In this document: positions 23,903-36,460 of the stretch, piece after piece
How the letters are laid out: each line of letters starts with the position of its first letter
How positions within the stretch are numbered: the first letter of the stretch is position 1
DNA from: Chionis minor
Taxonomy: Eukaryota > Chordata > Aves > Charadriiformes > Chionididae
NCBI GenBank assembly: GCA_013398295.1
Contig: VZSF01007300.1
Span: 945,874-1,009,873 of the forward strand
Length of the DNA stretch: 64,000 nucleotides
Direction: 5' to 3'
Notes under the pieces: model-generated
What the model saw: the letters and a program-made list of their open reading frames with translations, nothing else
Database searches by the model: none
Told to the model about the DNA's origin: nothing
Position numbers and translations under genes: made by a program

Positions 23903-26900
23903 GAAGAAAAGTAGGCTTTTCAAGTATTTTTCCTATTGGAGTGATAAATTCCATCACTTTTAGACTCTCTCTCACCTAGGATGGGAAAGGGCAGTTAGTT
24001 TACTTGTCCAGGCTCTGCTGAGTTACCTGTCCTTTCAAATACTTTGGGCAAGAGGCAGTTGTATGATGTGACAGGTGGTGCCTTCCATCTTTCACATTCC
24101 CTGGTACTGATAACCAAGCAAGGCAAAATGATTACAGGCAAAAAAGGGAATTTATGGGTTAGCCAGTTGCTCTTTCAGGAAGGAATATCGAAACTTATCT
24201 TTTCATCCCAATTCTATACTGCTTTCAGTATCTTCCCTGAATACCTCATTTAAGGTATTCAAAAAGAGAAGTCAACTCAACAGCACTGAAATGGTGACAC
24301 GGTGGGTTTTCTTTAGTCATCCCCATCGGCATATAGGACATATTGTAGTTATTTGTCAAGAGAATTTACCTTGGAATATGTTTTCTTCCTTGGCTGACAT
24401 TGTTCTTTTTACAATTTCATTGTAGTGCTGCACCCTAATCCACACTGACAGAAAAAAAAAGGCAGTGAGAATTAAGAGGTACCAGAGAGAACTTAGAGTT
24501 GATAGGTGCACCAGGAAGAGGACCTTACAGATTTCTCTTGCCACCAATTTCTATGGCAGTCGATACTGGAGATGTGCCTCCTGCTCTACCTTTCTCCAAG
24601 CCTCCTGATTCCATCACACTGGTGTATAACCATGCTACTTCTCATAACTGCATTGAAGACTTTCCACACTTGGTACAAACATGCTTCTGTTGAGAAACTT
24701 CTCATGCTATTGCTATGCTGCTCATTGTGTTACATCTCAGCTCCCCTGGATGTGCTCTCCACTTCCACAGTCACCTCTTGGTTCTCGGTGTTCATTCCTA
24801 TTACAGTTTTTGGCTCTGTTCAGAACTGCCCAATGGTTATGCAAATATGCCTATGTTTCCCAAGCAAGTAAAGCTGCGTGATGGAAAACATGCATATGCG
24901 GGGATAAAAGCTACAACATGACAATGTCCTTAGCAGCCAAGTTTTCAATAAACAAAAGTAGATACTCAAAAGGTAAGCGCACAAGTCTGAACACTCCCTA
25001 GACTTCTCCAGATTAAAATCCACCATTTCTCCAACAACATGTATTCTCACGCAAGAAACAGTTACACACAAAAAATTAACATTTTCTTGACAATAACAAC
25101 CCTCAGATCTCTACCCGCTTTACTCCTCCTTGCTTCTTTACCTGCCCTTAAGACTAGATGGAAAGCACTGGCATTGAAAAAGATTAAACAGATTTAAAAC
25201 CAAAACAGTCTGCTTGTCCAATGGACTGAGAGGAAAGTTGGTGATGAATGTTAAATGGTAAATAATAAAATCTAATTGCCATATAAATGTGCATGGTAAT
25301 CCATCTGCCACAGAACTAATGCTATGCCAATTACTCTGTATGAGGGGGACGGCAGTGGTGGAGTGGTAAGGCATTCAAGCACATCAAATGTCCTTCATTT
25401 CTTTCCTGTTCTGACCACTTTTGTACATTGTATACACATGAAAAACAGACAAAATCTAATGAAGCAGGTATTTTCATGGCATAGTATACTCAGATTTCCC
25501 TTCCTCCTGATATTCTTCTGAAATCATGTACTCACTCTCTGCTTTAATAGCCAACGCATGCTGCTCACAGAGCTCGTTTTCAAAGCAGTGAGGAATTCCT
25601 CTTTCCAAGAGGCATCCTAGACCCCAGAGATCATCATCTACAACACTCTTCCTTTACCTAGTACTTCAACACAAGGTTCTCCACATAAAGCTACAAAAAG
25701 CTGAGAGGTTAAATGTGCTCATTTTGAATGTTTGCAGAGGGCAATTTTTTTATAAAATATTACCAATCTCTTGATCAAGACGATCACCTCCAGACTCTGA
25801 GGATATTACACAAAGTAGCTCTTTTGCAAAAGGGACTTCTCAGAATACCAAAATCCACGAGGATAGCGCTTTCATACCCATGGCAGCACATTTTGGAAAC
25901 AAGTTTAAGATGTGCTTCTTGGCTGGGGGCGGGGAGCTAGGATTCAGCGGGGTGCATTTACACTAAACATTCAGATTTTTTTCGAAGTTTTAAGGGCATA
26001 CCCCATTTCCTGTATTATCCCTAGCACTAATTTTAGGTAGTATTCCAGAAGGGCTTAGGAAGAAATTCCACAATCAGCAATGGTAATAACCTGCATGCCG
26101 AATAGCTGCAGGAATGTAGGCAAATCTGTACATCTGTATGTGTGTAAGAGACTGAAAAAAACAGGGGAGAAGCAGCAGAAAGCAAAAAAGTTTCTGTCAC
26201 CGTGGAGTGATCTGAAATACTACTGCAGTGTTGTTGACTTCACAGTGCTCAGCACAAGCACTAGGGTATTTTCATTAATTTCTATTTAATCCAGAAGTAC
26301 TGGAGTAAATTTTTAATTTTTTCCCCATGTCATCATTTTGGAAATTTGGATACAACTTCTGAAGTCTTAGCATCGCCAAAATTATTTTACATTCTGAAAG
26401 ACGGCATAGCTGTTTAGAAGCAACGTGTGACAACTTGCAGAGAAAGAAGGATAAAGGAATTTGCATTAGGCCAGGTTGCCCAACCACCAGTTGTCAATCT
26501 GCCCCTATATCTTTGCCACACAGGAAATCTCAAAGAAGAGTTCTCAGTTTTAAGTCTTATTTTTCTCCTCTGTACAGAGGCTGCTTTCCCAACATTATCA
26601 GGATGACAACAGCTGCATTTGCCATTGTCTACTCCAACAGGTCACATTAGGAAGATCTATTTGCTGTTGACAGTATTTGGAACTCTGCATTTGGAACAGA
26701 ACCTTATTTCTGCATGAAACATTTACAGCCCACTGGCAAGGTCATTACAATCACTCACGTATGTTTATTTGAGAAATTTAAGCATTAATACTTGTTATTT
26801 TGTGCAAATTTGCATTTTTATATAAAATACTTTTCTGTGCTTCTTAAAGCTTTGTTTCTTTGCAACAAAAATATGAAGGACCACTGCCATTGATAGAGAC

Positions 26901-29900
26901 AGTGTAATATCGAGAAGAAGGTATAACGCAGCAACAATGATGGTGGCCTCAATAGAAAACAACACGGACAAATATTGTACGAAATCAAAATGATTTCAAC
27001 GTCTGTTGCTGGAACAAGAAATCTTCTTTATTATCAAGACTAATTTAGCTCAGTTTTGCATAGCATGAATAACCTACTTTGACAGGCAAATGAAATATCA
27101 ATAAGCAACTATTACGAATCATCAATGAATATGCCAGGCTAGTAGATCTACTGATAATCTAGTTAATTGCATTAAAAATTTACAAGGATGAATTAATTGC
27201 CAAGTGAGTCTTTATGCACATGGAAGAAGTATATTTAAAGTGCATTTGCAAAACTGCTGAGGTGATATCAGAAATTAATATGATTACTTTCAGGTGCTTC
27301 AGACTAGGCTGTTTTCACGTTACTGAAGAAAACAGTAAATGTAAAGGCAAATGCATACAGCAGCAGCACCCATAACTCACAAAGGAACAGGGCAAGCCAG
27401 AGGCCAGTGAAAAGCTACAGAAATAAAACAGACAAGAGATGTGACGTGATTTTTAAATACAAGGAAGTTGATTATGATGTATGCTCCAATATGAACAGCA
27501 TTTTTTGGGGATGCAGTGATATAGCAGCACAGGAATAACATACAACAGGGACTAAAACTGATACTTTGCGAGGCCAGGTGGAAGAGACCAACAGTAAGAC
27601 AAAGTGAAAGTATGGATGTCAGTTCAAAAAAGCAGGTCCTAAAGCTACGAAATGCTGCAGAGGCTGCAAAAAAATTAAGCCATGAATGTTAAGTTGCATA
27701 TGATTTTTTTTGGTAAGAGTGTAAATTGCAAAAAAATTGTAAAATAATAATTTTAAACAGAAAATATAGTTAGCCCAATATCAAAATTACAATGACTGCA
27801 ATACAACTACTACACCACAACTAGAAAGTCTGGAATAGGATACTGAAGTACCAAAACTACTAACTCCTAGAAAAGTTTGTAACTATTGTTAAATCTAAAA
27901 TAACAGCACCATTCCTTAGCTTTTCATTTTGTGAGAGCGTGATATTTCAACTTTTCATCTCAATTTATGAACAATAAAAATGCTAAAATATTTTAATTTT
28001 CTAACAGTCATTCTGAGTGGATTCTTATAGGTTTTTATACGTTTGCTGTTTAAAGAAAATGGGTGAAAACTTTTGGGATTAAAATAGTGCTTATATGTGT
28101 AGGAGCAGAAGTAAGCTTAAACCCTAGTAGGGAAGCAGATACAAAATCATGCTGGAGTACGTTCCGTCTCCTCGAAAGCAGATGATGTGTCTTCAAATAT
28201 TTATAAAAAAAAACCACCAAACCCACAACTCTGACAGAACTCCAATTTCCCACAGCACAGGAAGAAAACGTATAGAGGGAAGAGGCATTACACATGCTGT
28301 AATACCTTCAGTCTGAGCAAAGGAGACATCTTTTCTTTGGCAACATTGGGGAACAAGAGCACAAGTCAAATTCCACTTTCACTTGCGTTTCTCGGATGCC
28401 TCAAGACCGTAACAGCGCAGCATCAAGTACAACATCAAATACAGCACGCAAGAATTCCTCTCCACCCAACTATTTTGGTCTGCAAAGACCTTGAATTGTA
28501 GCCATGCTAACCATCTCAGCTAGACTGAATTCAGGACAGGGAATTTGCTCATGACATAGAGGAAAGCAAATCTGCGGTGTAACTGAACGCTGGCAGGCCA
28601 GAGCTGCGTTGCCTCTGCTGTTAAGACTCATTTATCTTCGCGGGTTATCTGCTAGAACGGCACCCGAGTACACTTCTAATTTTCTCTGCTAGGAAAAATA
28701 ACACAGTTCCTGGAGTCCAAACACACAACTGCTTTCACTCATTTATTTGTCTCCAGTTTATAGTTTACCCATCTAATTACAGCAATAATTAAGCTGGAGA
28801 ATTTAATATAAGCATTTCCACAGGTACCCGCTCCAATCGACTGAAATTGTGCCAAAGGTTATGCAGGGAACCTGTAATAATGAACTTTTGTGTTACTATA
28901 GCCAGATCCTAGAACCAAAAGGAAACATATAGTGGAAATTCTCTCCCATACTTTTATGGCAACTGTCTGCTTCCCCAGACAACTGGCACGCTGTGCAAGC
29001 TCTACAACACAATCTGTGTCCTATCTTCATTCTCAATTCACTGTGTATTTGCAGAAAACTGCATATATGCGATTTATCTTTCCAGGATTAGCTTGGATTT
29101 CAGCATCTGAAATCTGGTAACTCCACAATTACTCATAAAGGCTGCAGATTCTATATTATCTGTACATATTTATATTTCACCCAATGCTAACTCTGGTTAA
29201 GCAGATATTGATATCACTAGCAGAAAGTTGAATTTTGATTTTGCTTTGTTGAGAGGGCTAAAATAATACAGGACAATGAATTAACCATAGCTGCCTGTAT
29301 CAGTAAAGCAGTAAAGTGTATGGAGTGTTTATAGCATAACAGAGAAATGTCATCATAAGAAACACTGACATAAAATAGAAAAGAACAAGCTACAGAAAAG
29401 TATTTCAACTGAATACAAAGGAAGAAAAAACAATAATGAAAGGCAATTTTTTTCCTCCTTTTTAGCCTGCTGGCTAAAACGTATCAGCTTGAACTCCCCC
29501 CAAAATCCAACAAAAATTCTCATGATATATGCTGTGCCATATTTAAGGCTAGTTGACTGAGCAAAATATAATAGAATACATCAAAAAAAAAAAATGAAAC
29601 GCACTGCTATGAGAAGACAGAGGTTGAGGACCTGTGTATGCTAGACCAGCTTAAGAAAGATGCTTGCTATCTATTACTGTATTGAATATGTCAGGCTTGT
29701 TGTTCTTTTACTAGCCACATTTCCTGGGTAGTGAATTACAGAAAAGCAGCATCTAATACAATTCACCTTGCTCGCTTCAAATCTCAGTATGTTTTTTCAT
29801 GCTCTTCAGTTTTTTTCCACTGGAACTCAAGGTTAGAAAACGCATCAGCTATGGATACAGTTTTACTTCAAAAGCATAAAGCAAAAGTAGAATTTTCAAA

Positions 29901-31669
29901 GTGAAGAAAACAAAGGAATGTTGGATTTTACAAGTTATCCTCACTGATGAGATTTCTCTGACAGCCCTAAGCAGTGCATTTAGTGAAATAACAGTGCCCT
30001 CTAGTGCCTTTAAGCACATTGTTCAAACTTTTCTTAAACAAAGCAACATACCAAACCACCACATTCAGTTTGAAGAAGCTCTAGAATAAAATGACTGTGT
30101 TAACTTAGTTATCAGTTTTTAACAGGATTGTTTTTCCTACTCATGTCTAATTAATATACTGGGAAAAAAACAGATTAAATACGTATGTGTACATACACAT
30201 ATGCAGGAGTAGTACTTATTATGGCAATAAAATGTGAAAGAACAAGGCGGATGCTTTCTCTACAGCATCAAAAATAATATTGAAATATTACATTGCCTTG
30301 ATAGACATTGACCGTATTTACAAGAACGCAAAAACAAGAAAGAACATGGCACATGTTTCAAACACAATTCTGAGAATTGAGCTCAAGCCATCCAAAAAAC
30401 TTTAATTTATAAACCAAGCTTTTCTGATAAAAAGGCTCTTATTGAAGATTATAACATATCAAGATACAGTTTTCATAGTCTTTCTTGCAATCTTAATAGC
30501 ACTTTCAAGTGAAGCAAACATGTAAAATATCACAAAATCCAGAATAATTACTAAGGTCAGCTCATTATCTGTGACTCAGAGGTAGTTAAAAGAAAATCCA
30601 GCAAGGAATAAGGTCTTGATGGAATATTAATATCTACTTTGAACATCCTGGCCTTTGAAATATTAAATTTTCTTTGACTATTATGAAATTTTTGGTTTTC
30701 CTAACAAGAAATTTTATAAAGGATGTTAAAATACATTATACTTTTTCACATGACCAGAACATATTTTCTTATGTCTGATTAGGTGTGCAGTATTTAAAAA
30801 GTATACCTCTACAGCCTTTCAAAAAGATATTTTTCTCTGATGCAAATTAACTTTTCAGAAGCCTACCCTTAGAAATAATATATATTTTAAAATAAGTAAT
30901 AGTATATACATCAGTTTGGTTTATAAAAAATAGATCTTAAGAAACTAGCTGGACCTATAAAATGTATGTTTATAGCTATAAAACAAAGTTTACCCCACCC
31001 TGCAATTGAAATGACAAAACTCCACATATTTAGATGAGTATATGTTCATGGTTCAATACATTTGGCAACTTGTATTTATAACTGATTCATCAGAGAACTG
31101 CTACACAAGAATGCTTTACTTACAAGATTTTTTTTATGATATCAAAATATCGCATTGTATTTATTTTACCAAAAAAAAGATAGGTTTGGTGTGGAATACT
31201 GAACAGTGGGGGACAAGCCAAAATATTCCCCAGTTCTCTAACAGAGATCACCAGTCCCGCAAAAGCTTTGCAGCCGTACTGTGAAGCTCGGGCTGTGGTT
31301 TCTGCATGCCACTTACATAACTTATGTTCATGTAAAAATAAAGCCTTTTTCAGAGGCATTTTGGAGCTCCTTTAGTCCCCCAATTATATTTTGGTATGTA
31401 TGGGCCACTGTATTCTTATTATTTAGTACTTTTTTTCCTGTGGCATTTTCACACACTTAAAGGAGTATGTAACCGTGCAGAACTATCACTAAACTGGCAT
31501 TATCAGGCTAACATAAAGATGTCATCTCTTGTGATCATATTAATGACTATCAAATAAAACGTTTCATACAGTATTACAAAATTATACTGTACTTTACATA
31601 CATGATTTATCCAAGTTATCATTCTGTAATGACCCTCACTATAGGTTAGACGAGAATTACTGTACTTAC

Positions 31670-31860
31670 TTTTGAGATCTAAATTTCTGGCTCCTGCTGT
31701 GCTCTGTGTTGTGATTTTAGTGTCAATCTTTACAGTGTGGAGGTTGTTGGTATCCCTTGATATCATCACATTATGCCACTGGTTGTCATTCAGAGGTTTA
31801 TTAGAACTTCCTTTGATGAGATTTGCACCATTTCCCAAGTCAAACACATAGTGTAAATAC
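31670..31860 (-). CDS. NRXN1: NRXN1 exon, central LNS5
   Basis: This 191-nt exon encodes 63 full codons of LNS domain 5: [17 protein letters not shown], then [20 protein letters not shown], then [12 protein letters not shown] and AGARNLDLK. The NDNQWHNV string is the LNS core motif. The acceptor is strong (tctcttttcccag) and the donor is consensus (aaaa|gtaagt). It starts in phase 2 and ends in phase 1. Its length (191) and that of the 382-nt exon before it are not multiples of three, but their sum is, so they must be spliced in or out as a pair. It is separated from that exon by only 529 nt, the shortest intron in the window. The string reads [10 protein letters not shown], where I remember TTQITAGARN in mammals; this needs an alignment. 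NRXN1 rather than NRXN3 is indicated by [13 protein letters not shown]. Confidence 0.97.
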
Positions 31861-32389
31861 CTGGGAAAAGAGAAAAAATTGGAAAAGTTTCCTTTTTCTT
31901 TACATAGCAAGGGGGGACTAATTAATATGTCTAGTATTTCCCATTTCCTTATACTCCTCAGTCATGCTGGTAAAACCAGAAGACAACAACGAATGCCAAA
32001 CGGAGAAGCAACCTTAATTCAGAGCAATCACTGTTCATTTAGATAAGCTGAGATGCAGTCCCAAGTTTTTTGGAAAGTAACAAGCACTTCATGTACCAAC
32101 ACATTGCATACGTACGTAGAGAGAGAACAAGAAGGTGGCTATAAACTAGTACTTCTTTGTAGTAAACATTATAGAAATTACACCTATTATCTACTTTCAT
32201 ATTTTTCAGGCATCTAGCTTCTTCTGAAAGAAAAAGTCAGAATAAAGCATATGAAGTTTAACATGAAGAAACATTTATTAATCATGTATGACCAGTCAAA
32301 GATTTGTAGCCTAAACATTCCCTTGTATTTCTCCTGTATATAAATATTTTTTGAATAGATTTTTTGTCATTATGTTAATCCATACATAC
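31861..32389 (-). other. NRXN1: NRXN1 short intron within LNS5 (529 nt)
   Basis: This short intron separates the 382- and 191-nt exons. Its donor is gtatgt and its acceptor follows a strong pyrimidine tract (tctcttttcccag). Retention would add 22 residues after VELVKG and then stop. No repeat is recognised. Confidence 0.93.
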
Positions 32390-32771
32390 CCTTTTACTAA
32401 CTCAACCACAATGAAATCATTTCCATCGCCACTGTTATAGAGTATCAAGCCATCCAGAGAGGTTGTTTTGAACTGGAAAAAAAGGTGCATAGATGTATAT
32501 GCTTGTAGCGTGGCCAATGCAACATAACTTGCTTTTGTTTTAAATGTTACAGGGTCTGCTATGATGTTCCTGAATCCAAATCTTGCATTTAGCTCACAAT
32601 AATCGATGTCTCCATTTTTACATAAGTCAATGTATGCCATGCCATTAAACGTTAGACTCTGTAGATGCCCAATGAAATTAGAAGGCACAGAGGACAGGTA
32701 GCGCCGTTCCGTTATTATTCCTGTTTCTATATTGTGGAATTCCAGCCGCGTGTGATCACCAGCCATTTGAC
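32390..32771 (-). CDS. NRXN1: NRXN1 exon, end of LNS4 and start of LNS5
   Basis: This 382-nt exon, entered in phase 1 and left in phase 2, encodes about 127 residues. Residues 1-62 finish LNS4: [14 protein letters not shown], then [19 protein letters not shown], with two cysteines near residues 51 and 59 ([15 protein letters not shown]), of which one closes the usual C-terminal LNS disulphide. From about residue 64 ([16 protein letters not shown]) LNS5 begins and continues to [20 protein letters not shown]. The acceptor used is ttcttgttactgtttaaag. A second good acceptor lies 34 nt upstream and would put the frame into a stop (listed separately). The donor is gg|gtatgt. Reading on into the short following intron adds 22 residues before a stop. 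It fits alpha-neurexin extracellular structure and is absent from beta-neurexin. Protein match is from memory of vertebrate NRXN1. Confidence 0.97.
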
Positions 32772-32807
32772 CTTTAAACAGTAACAAGAAAATACATGTT
32801 AGCATCT
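32772..32807 (-). other. NRXN1: Candidate alternative acceptor 34 nt upstream of the 382-nt exon
   Basis: On the minus strand, cctcccgtttcag lies 34 nt before the acceptor assigned to the LNS4/LNS5 exon. It has a pyrimidine-rich tract and an AG at 32807-32806. If it were used, the exon would gain 34 nt; the joined frame would read [10 protein letters not shown] and then TAA, so the transcript would be truncated or decayed. The sites and the stop are seen; use is inference. It may simply be silent sequence. Confidence 0.4.
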
Positions 32808-35800
32808 GAAACGGGAGGTCAAAAAGCACACGGTGTGATTAAGTATCTGCATCAATTTCACACTTTTCAGGGTGTGCAAGGCCAATTCTCAGCACCAAAG
32901 AGGAGTCTTGTAAATTCATCCAAACTTCTGGTGAACATCTGGGAGCCTTTCTGCTGAGTTCTGTATATTTGTATAAGGCCAACAGCATGATTTCTAAATT
33001 GAAGCACGATACCACAGTATATCAAACTTCCAAGAAAATCCCTCATTTGGGTTACACTTAGCAGACATGTAGTTTTACTATGAACGAGTGCAATTATTTA
33101 ACACAACATGAAGGACACAAATTCAAATCTCAGAGCTAAAACTACGTCAGAGTTTCACGGAAGAGAGGCATAACAGTTTGGGGGATATCACTCCACGCAT
33201 TTTGCTTAAAAGTGTATGATTTGGCAAGTGGAAGGAAGGACTCCTGTTTAAGCTGTCTTAGGTACATTAATGCTGGCCCTGCTGCAAAACCCTGTGCTGC
33301 AAAGGTGACAGAGCCTGCCTTAAAAGCAGCTAGCTTTATGCCATGGGGACAAACCCATGGAAGAAGGGGGCAGAGCCCAAGAGACGGATGAAGCAGAAAG
33401 CCTGCAGCAAGGGTGTACGCCAGTGTCTTGTAATCCTGAAAACAGCAAGGGACTTGCCTACATCAGAAAAGCAGCCAAAACCAAGCCTCACAGCTGCCTT
33501 TGAGTCTTTCTTTGCACAGGACTCCTGCACAGCAGAAAGCCTGAAATTTGCTGACTGTAGAGCTAATCTGAAGGAAAGTATCAACATTACCAGGGTGCAC
33601 TGTGTACAGGTCAGGTAAGTTTTTAAGCTGGTTATTAAATACCTTTCCCAGCACATCAAAATTGTGTTCACTGAAGAGTCCTCTTTTCTAGCAGAGCTCA
33701 GATTTATTTTTTTCCCCCCATGCTTATTTTAGAGAAGTAGGGCAGTACTATCACAAGGCTGATTGGTCACGTTGTGTGGGTATGATGACAAAACAGCTTT
33801 TTATCAGCTAATAATTTTTACTACTTAGTCTACCTTTTGCAAACCATGGACTAGATTTCCCAGTTCCTTAGAGGTTTCAAGTCTCTCACGGAGTACAAAG
33901 AAGGCGAACAGCAGCCCAAGCCAAGCTGGAACAGATACTGGCATGAAACTGCTCTATAATAAAAGTTCCCACAGTTGCAGTGCAAAGGCGTTGACAGACC
34001 AAGTTACCTCTGTTCTTTCTTGAACACACTTTTCCAAGAGGAGAGTGTGGGCTCTGACTGAGCTTGGATGTGTGTAGTGGTGCTGCAGAAAGGCCTGAGC
34101 CAGGCTTAGGCAGCTGCACCTTCATGAGCTTTATAAGCACGTGTCTGTCTACACGTGTGTGAACAAGGAAAGGATAAAAGCAAGATGAATGTAGATATTT
34201 GGGCTTTGTCCAGGGAGATGGATTCACAAACAGGTTAAAAGTCACAGCGCTGAGATACAAGTATCAGTGAAATTACAATGAAAATAGGTCTGTAAGCTTT
34301 AAAACAATTAAAAAAAAAAAGAAAAATGCTTTAATACTTTATGATAAATATTTACAAATGGCTTACTTAGCTTCAGGATGCATTCTGACCTAACTCTACT
34401 GATGCCATTGAACATCATCAGCATCTGGGATCTGCAGTCATAAAGGCTGAGCACTGTAAGAGACGCCTCAGTTCCCAAGAACAGCCTTCTTGATGTCCTC
34501 ATTTCTAAACATCAGTTCTGAAAATACCACTTCTCCTGATGCATTAGCAAAGGTGGGTTCTTCCTTGCAGTAATGAGTCAGGGACTCATCTCGAAAAAAG
34601 CCAAATCTGTAAGTTTCTGCAAGGCCAAGAGCTATGTGTTGGATCACAGCCAGAGAGCTGTGATCCTGTTTTAGAGGAGGAACGTTATATATTCCAGTCT
34701 TATATCACTTCAGATGGCATTGCATAAATGTCATGGCAAAAATCCACTAAGCTTTGGCCTGTAGCATAGTATCCTCACTATGTTCACTACCTTAAATGTA
34801 TTTCTTTCTTGAGTATAGTAATAAAAAAGTTCCAGAATCTGGGCTCGCATCCCAAATCTCCCTCTAACATTTCAGTTGTACAAACATGCTAACAGGACTT
34901 GAGATTTCACATAATGCTCCACGGTATTTGCATTTACAGCAATGAAGAAAAACAGAGAATCTACAGTCTGTGCTTACAAGGTTGGGATTTGGGCGGGGTT
35001 TTTTTTGTTTGTTTTGTTTTTTTAACTTGTCGGGTTGGTGCACAAAATGCATTACCTGTTGCAATGCTATGGGACATACAAAAGGCCAAGGGAATTTCTG
35101 TTCATAGCCATAAGCTAGGCATCCTTTCCATTATCCAATAGTAGTAACCTCCTTCAGTCCACTTATTTTCTATACCTTTCCAGAAAAAAAAGGTGCATCA
35201 GGGCCTGGAGGATTTCAACTCTTCTACGATGAGGAAAAATTTTAAAGCCACCTGTATGACTTCCAATGAAAGCTAGTTATGATTCTGAAAGATATTGTTT
35301 ACCCATGCACAAATTATGCATTCAAAGATAACTAAGCTCAGTACGTGGATGAACAGGTGATATTTTATGATCTGTAAAAAACCAGAAAGTGAGGCTGAAT
35401 TATTTGATGGCTTTCCATCCGGCTTAAGCTTTCTGGATTTGGTGGGGCTTTTTTCCATACATGACATAGGACATGCAATCAAAAAAGGAAAACACAGTGC
35501 ATGGTGGGGGGAAGCTGGAATTTTTGGGAGAAAGTAAATTTGTTCCTCTTTTATAAGAGGATAATTATATAAAGATTATAATATTTTATAATTTATAAGA
35601 TGAATAGCTACTAGGCTATGTTTTAATCACATTTGTGATTGTTGGGACATCTGAAGAAAAGTTCTAAGTAGTTTAGAGCAAGACCGTTCCAATCTGATAT
35701 GGCAGCTCTTCCACTAAACCTGTAGGAAATTCAGACAGAATTAACTACTACTACACATTAAATTGCATTGTGTACATTTGACTTCCTACCAGAAGGGAGC

Positions 35801-36270
35801 GAAAACTTAAACTCATGGAGGCTTTTGGTAACACACAGTGCTGCATGGCAATAAAGATTTTCCATGTAGAAAATGTAATATTCCTGGAACCAACACCAGA
35901 TTTCCTGTGTTGTTGGAATTTCCAGTTCCCTCTAGCTCCTCTCATGCCATTTACCCACTCACCAATGGAAAGGACCACAAATGGGACACATGGCTTCCCA
36001 TAGGGAGTTTAGGAAGATTTTTCCCCTCCAAAATACTGGGATAACTTTCTCCTCTTGGATAAAGAACGTTAAACTTCTCTGTATTATGCAAATGTAGGCA
36101 ACTTGCAGCTTGAAGAACTGAGAGGGATTTCAAGTCAACCAGCCAGCTTCCGATTCAGGTACTGGCACATGGAAAGAATACAAGTGTTGTACCAGAAAGC
36201 TGGAGCCACAGGCAAGACTTTTGCTTGATTAGGAGGCAACTGAAGAGAAAAGATTTGCTGGCTTTAACAG

Positions 36271-36460
36271 CTAGAATAGAATAGTCAACTTGGAAGGGAC
36301 CTACAATGGTTATCTAGTCCAACTGCCTGACCACTTCACAGCTGACCAAGAGTTAAAGCTTGTTATTAAAAGCACCATCCAAATGCCTCTTAAACACTGA
36401 CAGGCATGGGACATCAACCACTTCTTTAGGGAGCCTGTTCCAGTGTCTCAGCTATTTGCC
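36271..36460 (-). mobile_element. CR1 LINE 3' end, older subfamily
   Basis: The block reads agaatagaatagtcaacttg, then ggttatctagtccaactgcc, caaatgcctcttaaacactg and gggagcctgttccagtgtct on the plus strand, matching the reverse complement of a CR1 3' end. About 190 bp survive. It is more diverged than the copy at 21876-22204 and differs in its internal string (aagagttaaagcttgttatt), suggesting a different subfamily. Confidence 0.82.

Larger units (their letters stand above)
16865..31669 (-). other. NRXN1: NRXN1 intron within LNS5 (14.8 kb)
   Basis: This is a 14,805-nt intron with donor gtaagt and acceptor AG. It contains one CR1 3' end (21876-22204), a long T run (23875-23902) and a perfect 11-bp hairpin (19428-19453). 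Several overlapping open frames at 24499-24921 match nothing I know and are in several frames at once, as expected of locally stop-poor intron. Nothing else is supported. Confidence 0.85.

Noticed and set aside
24499..24921. Several overlapping plus-strand frames of 64-121 codons
   Set aside because: They occupy more than one frame over the same bases, resemble no family I know, and have no splice or promoter context; a stop-poor stretch of intron is the simpler reading.
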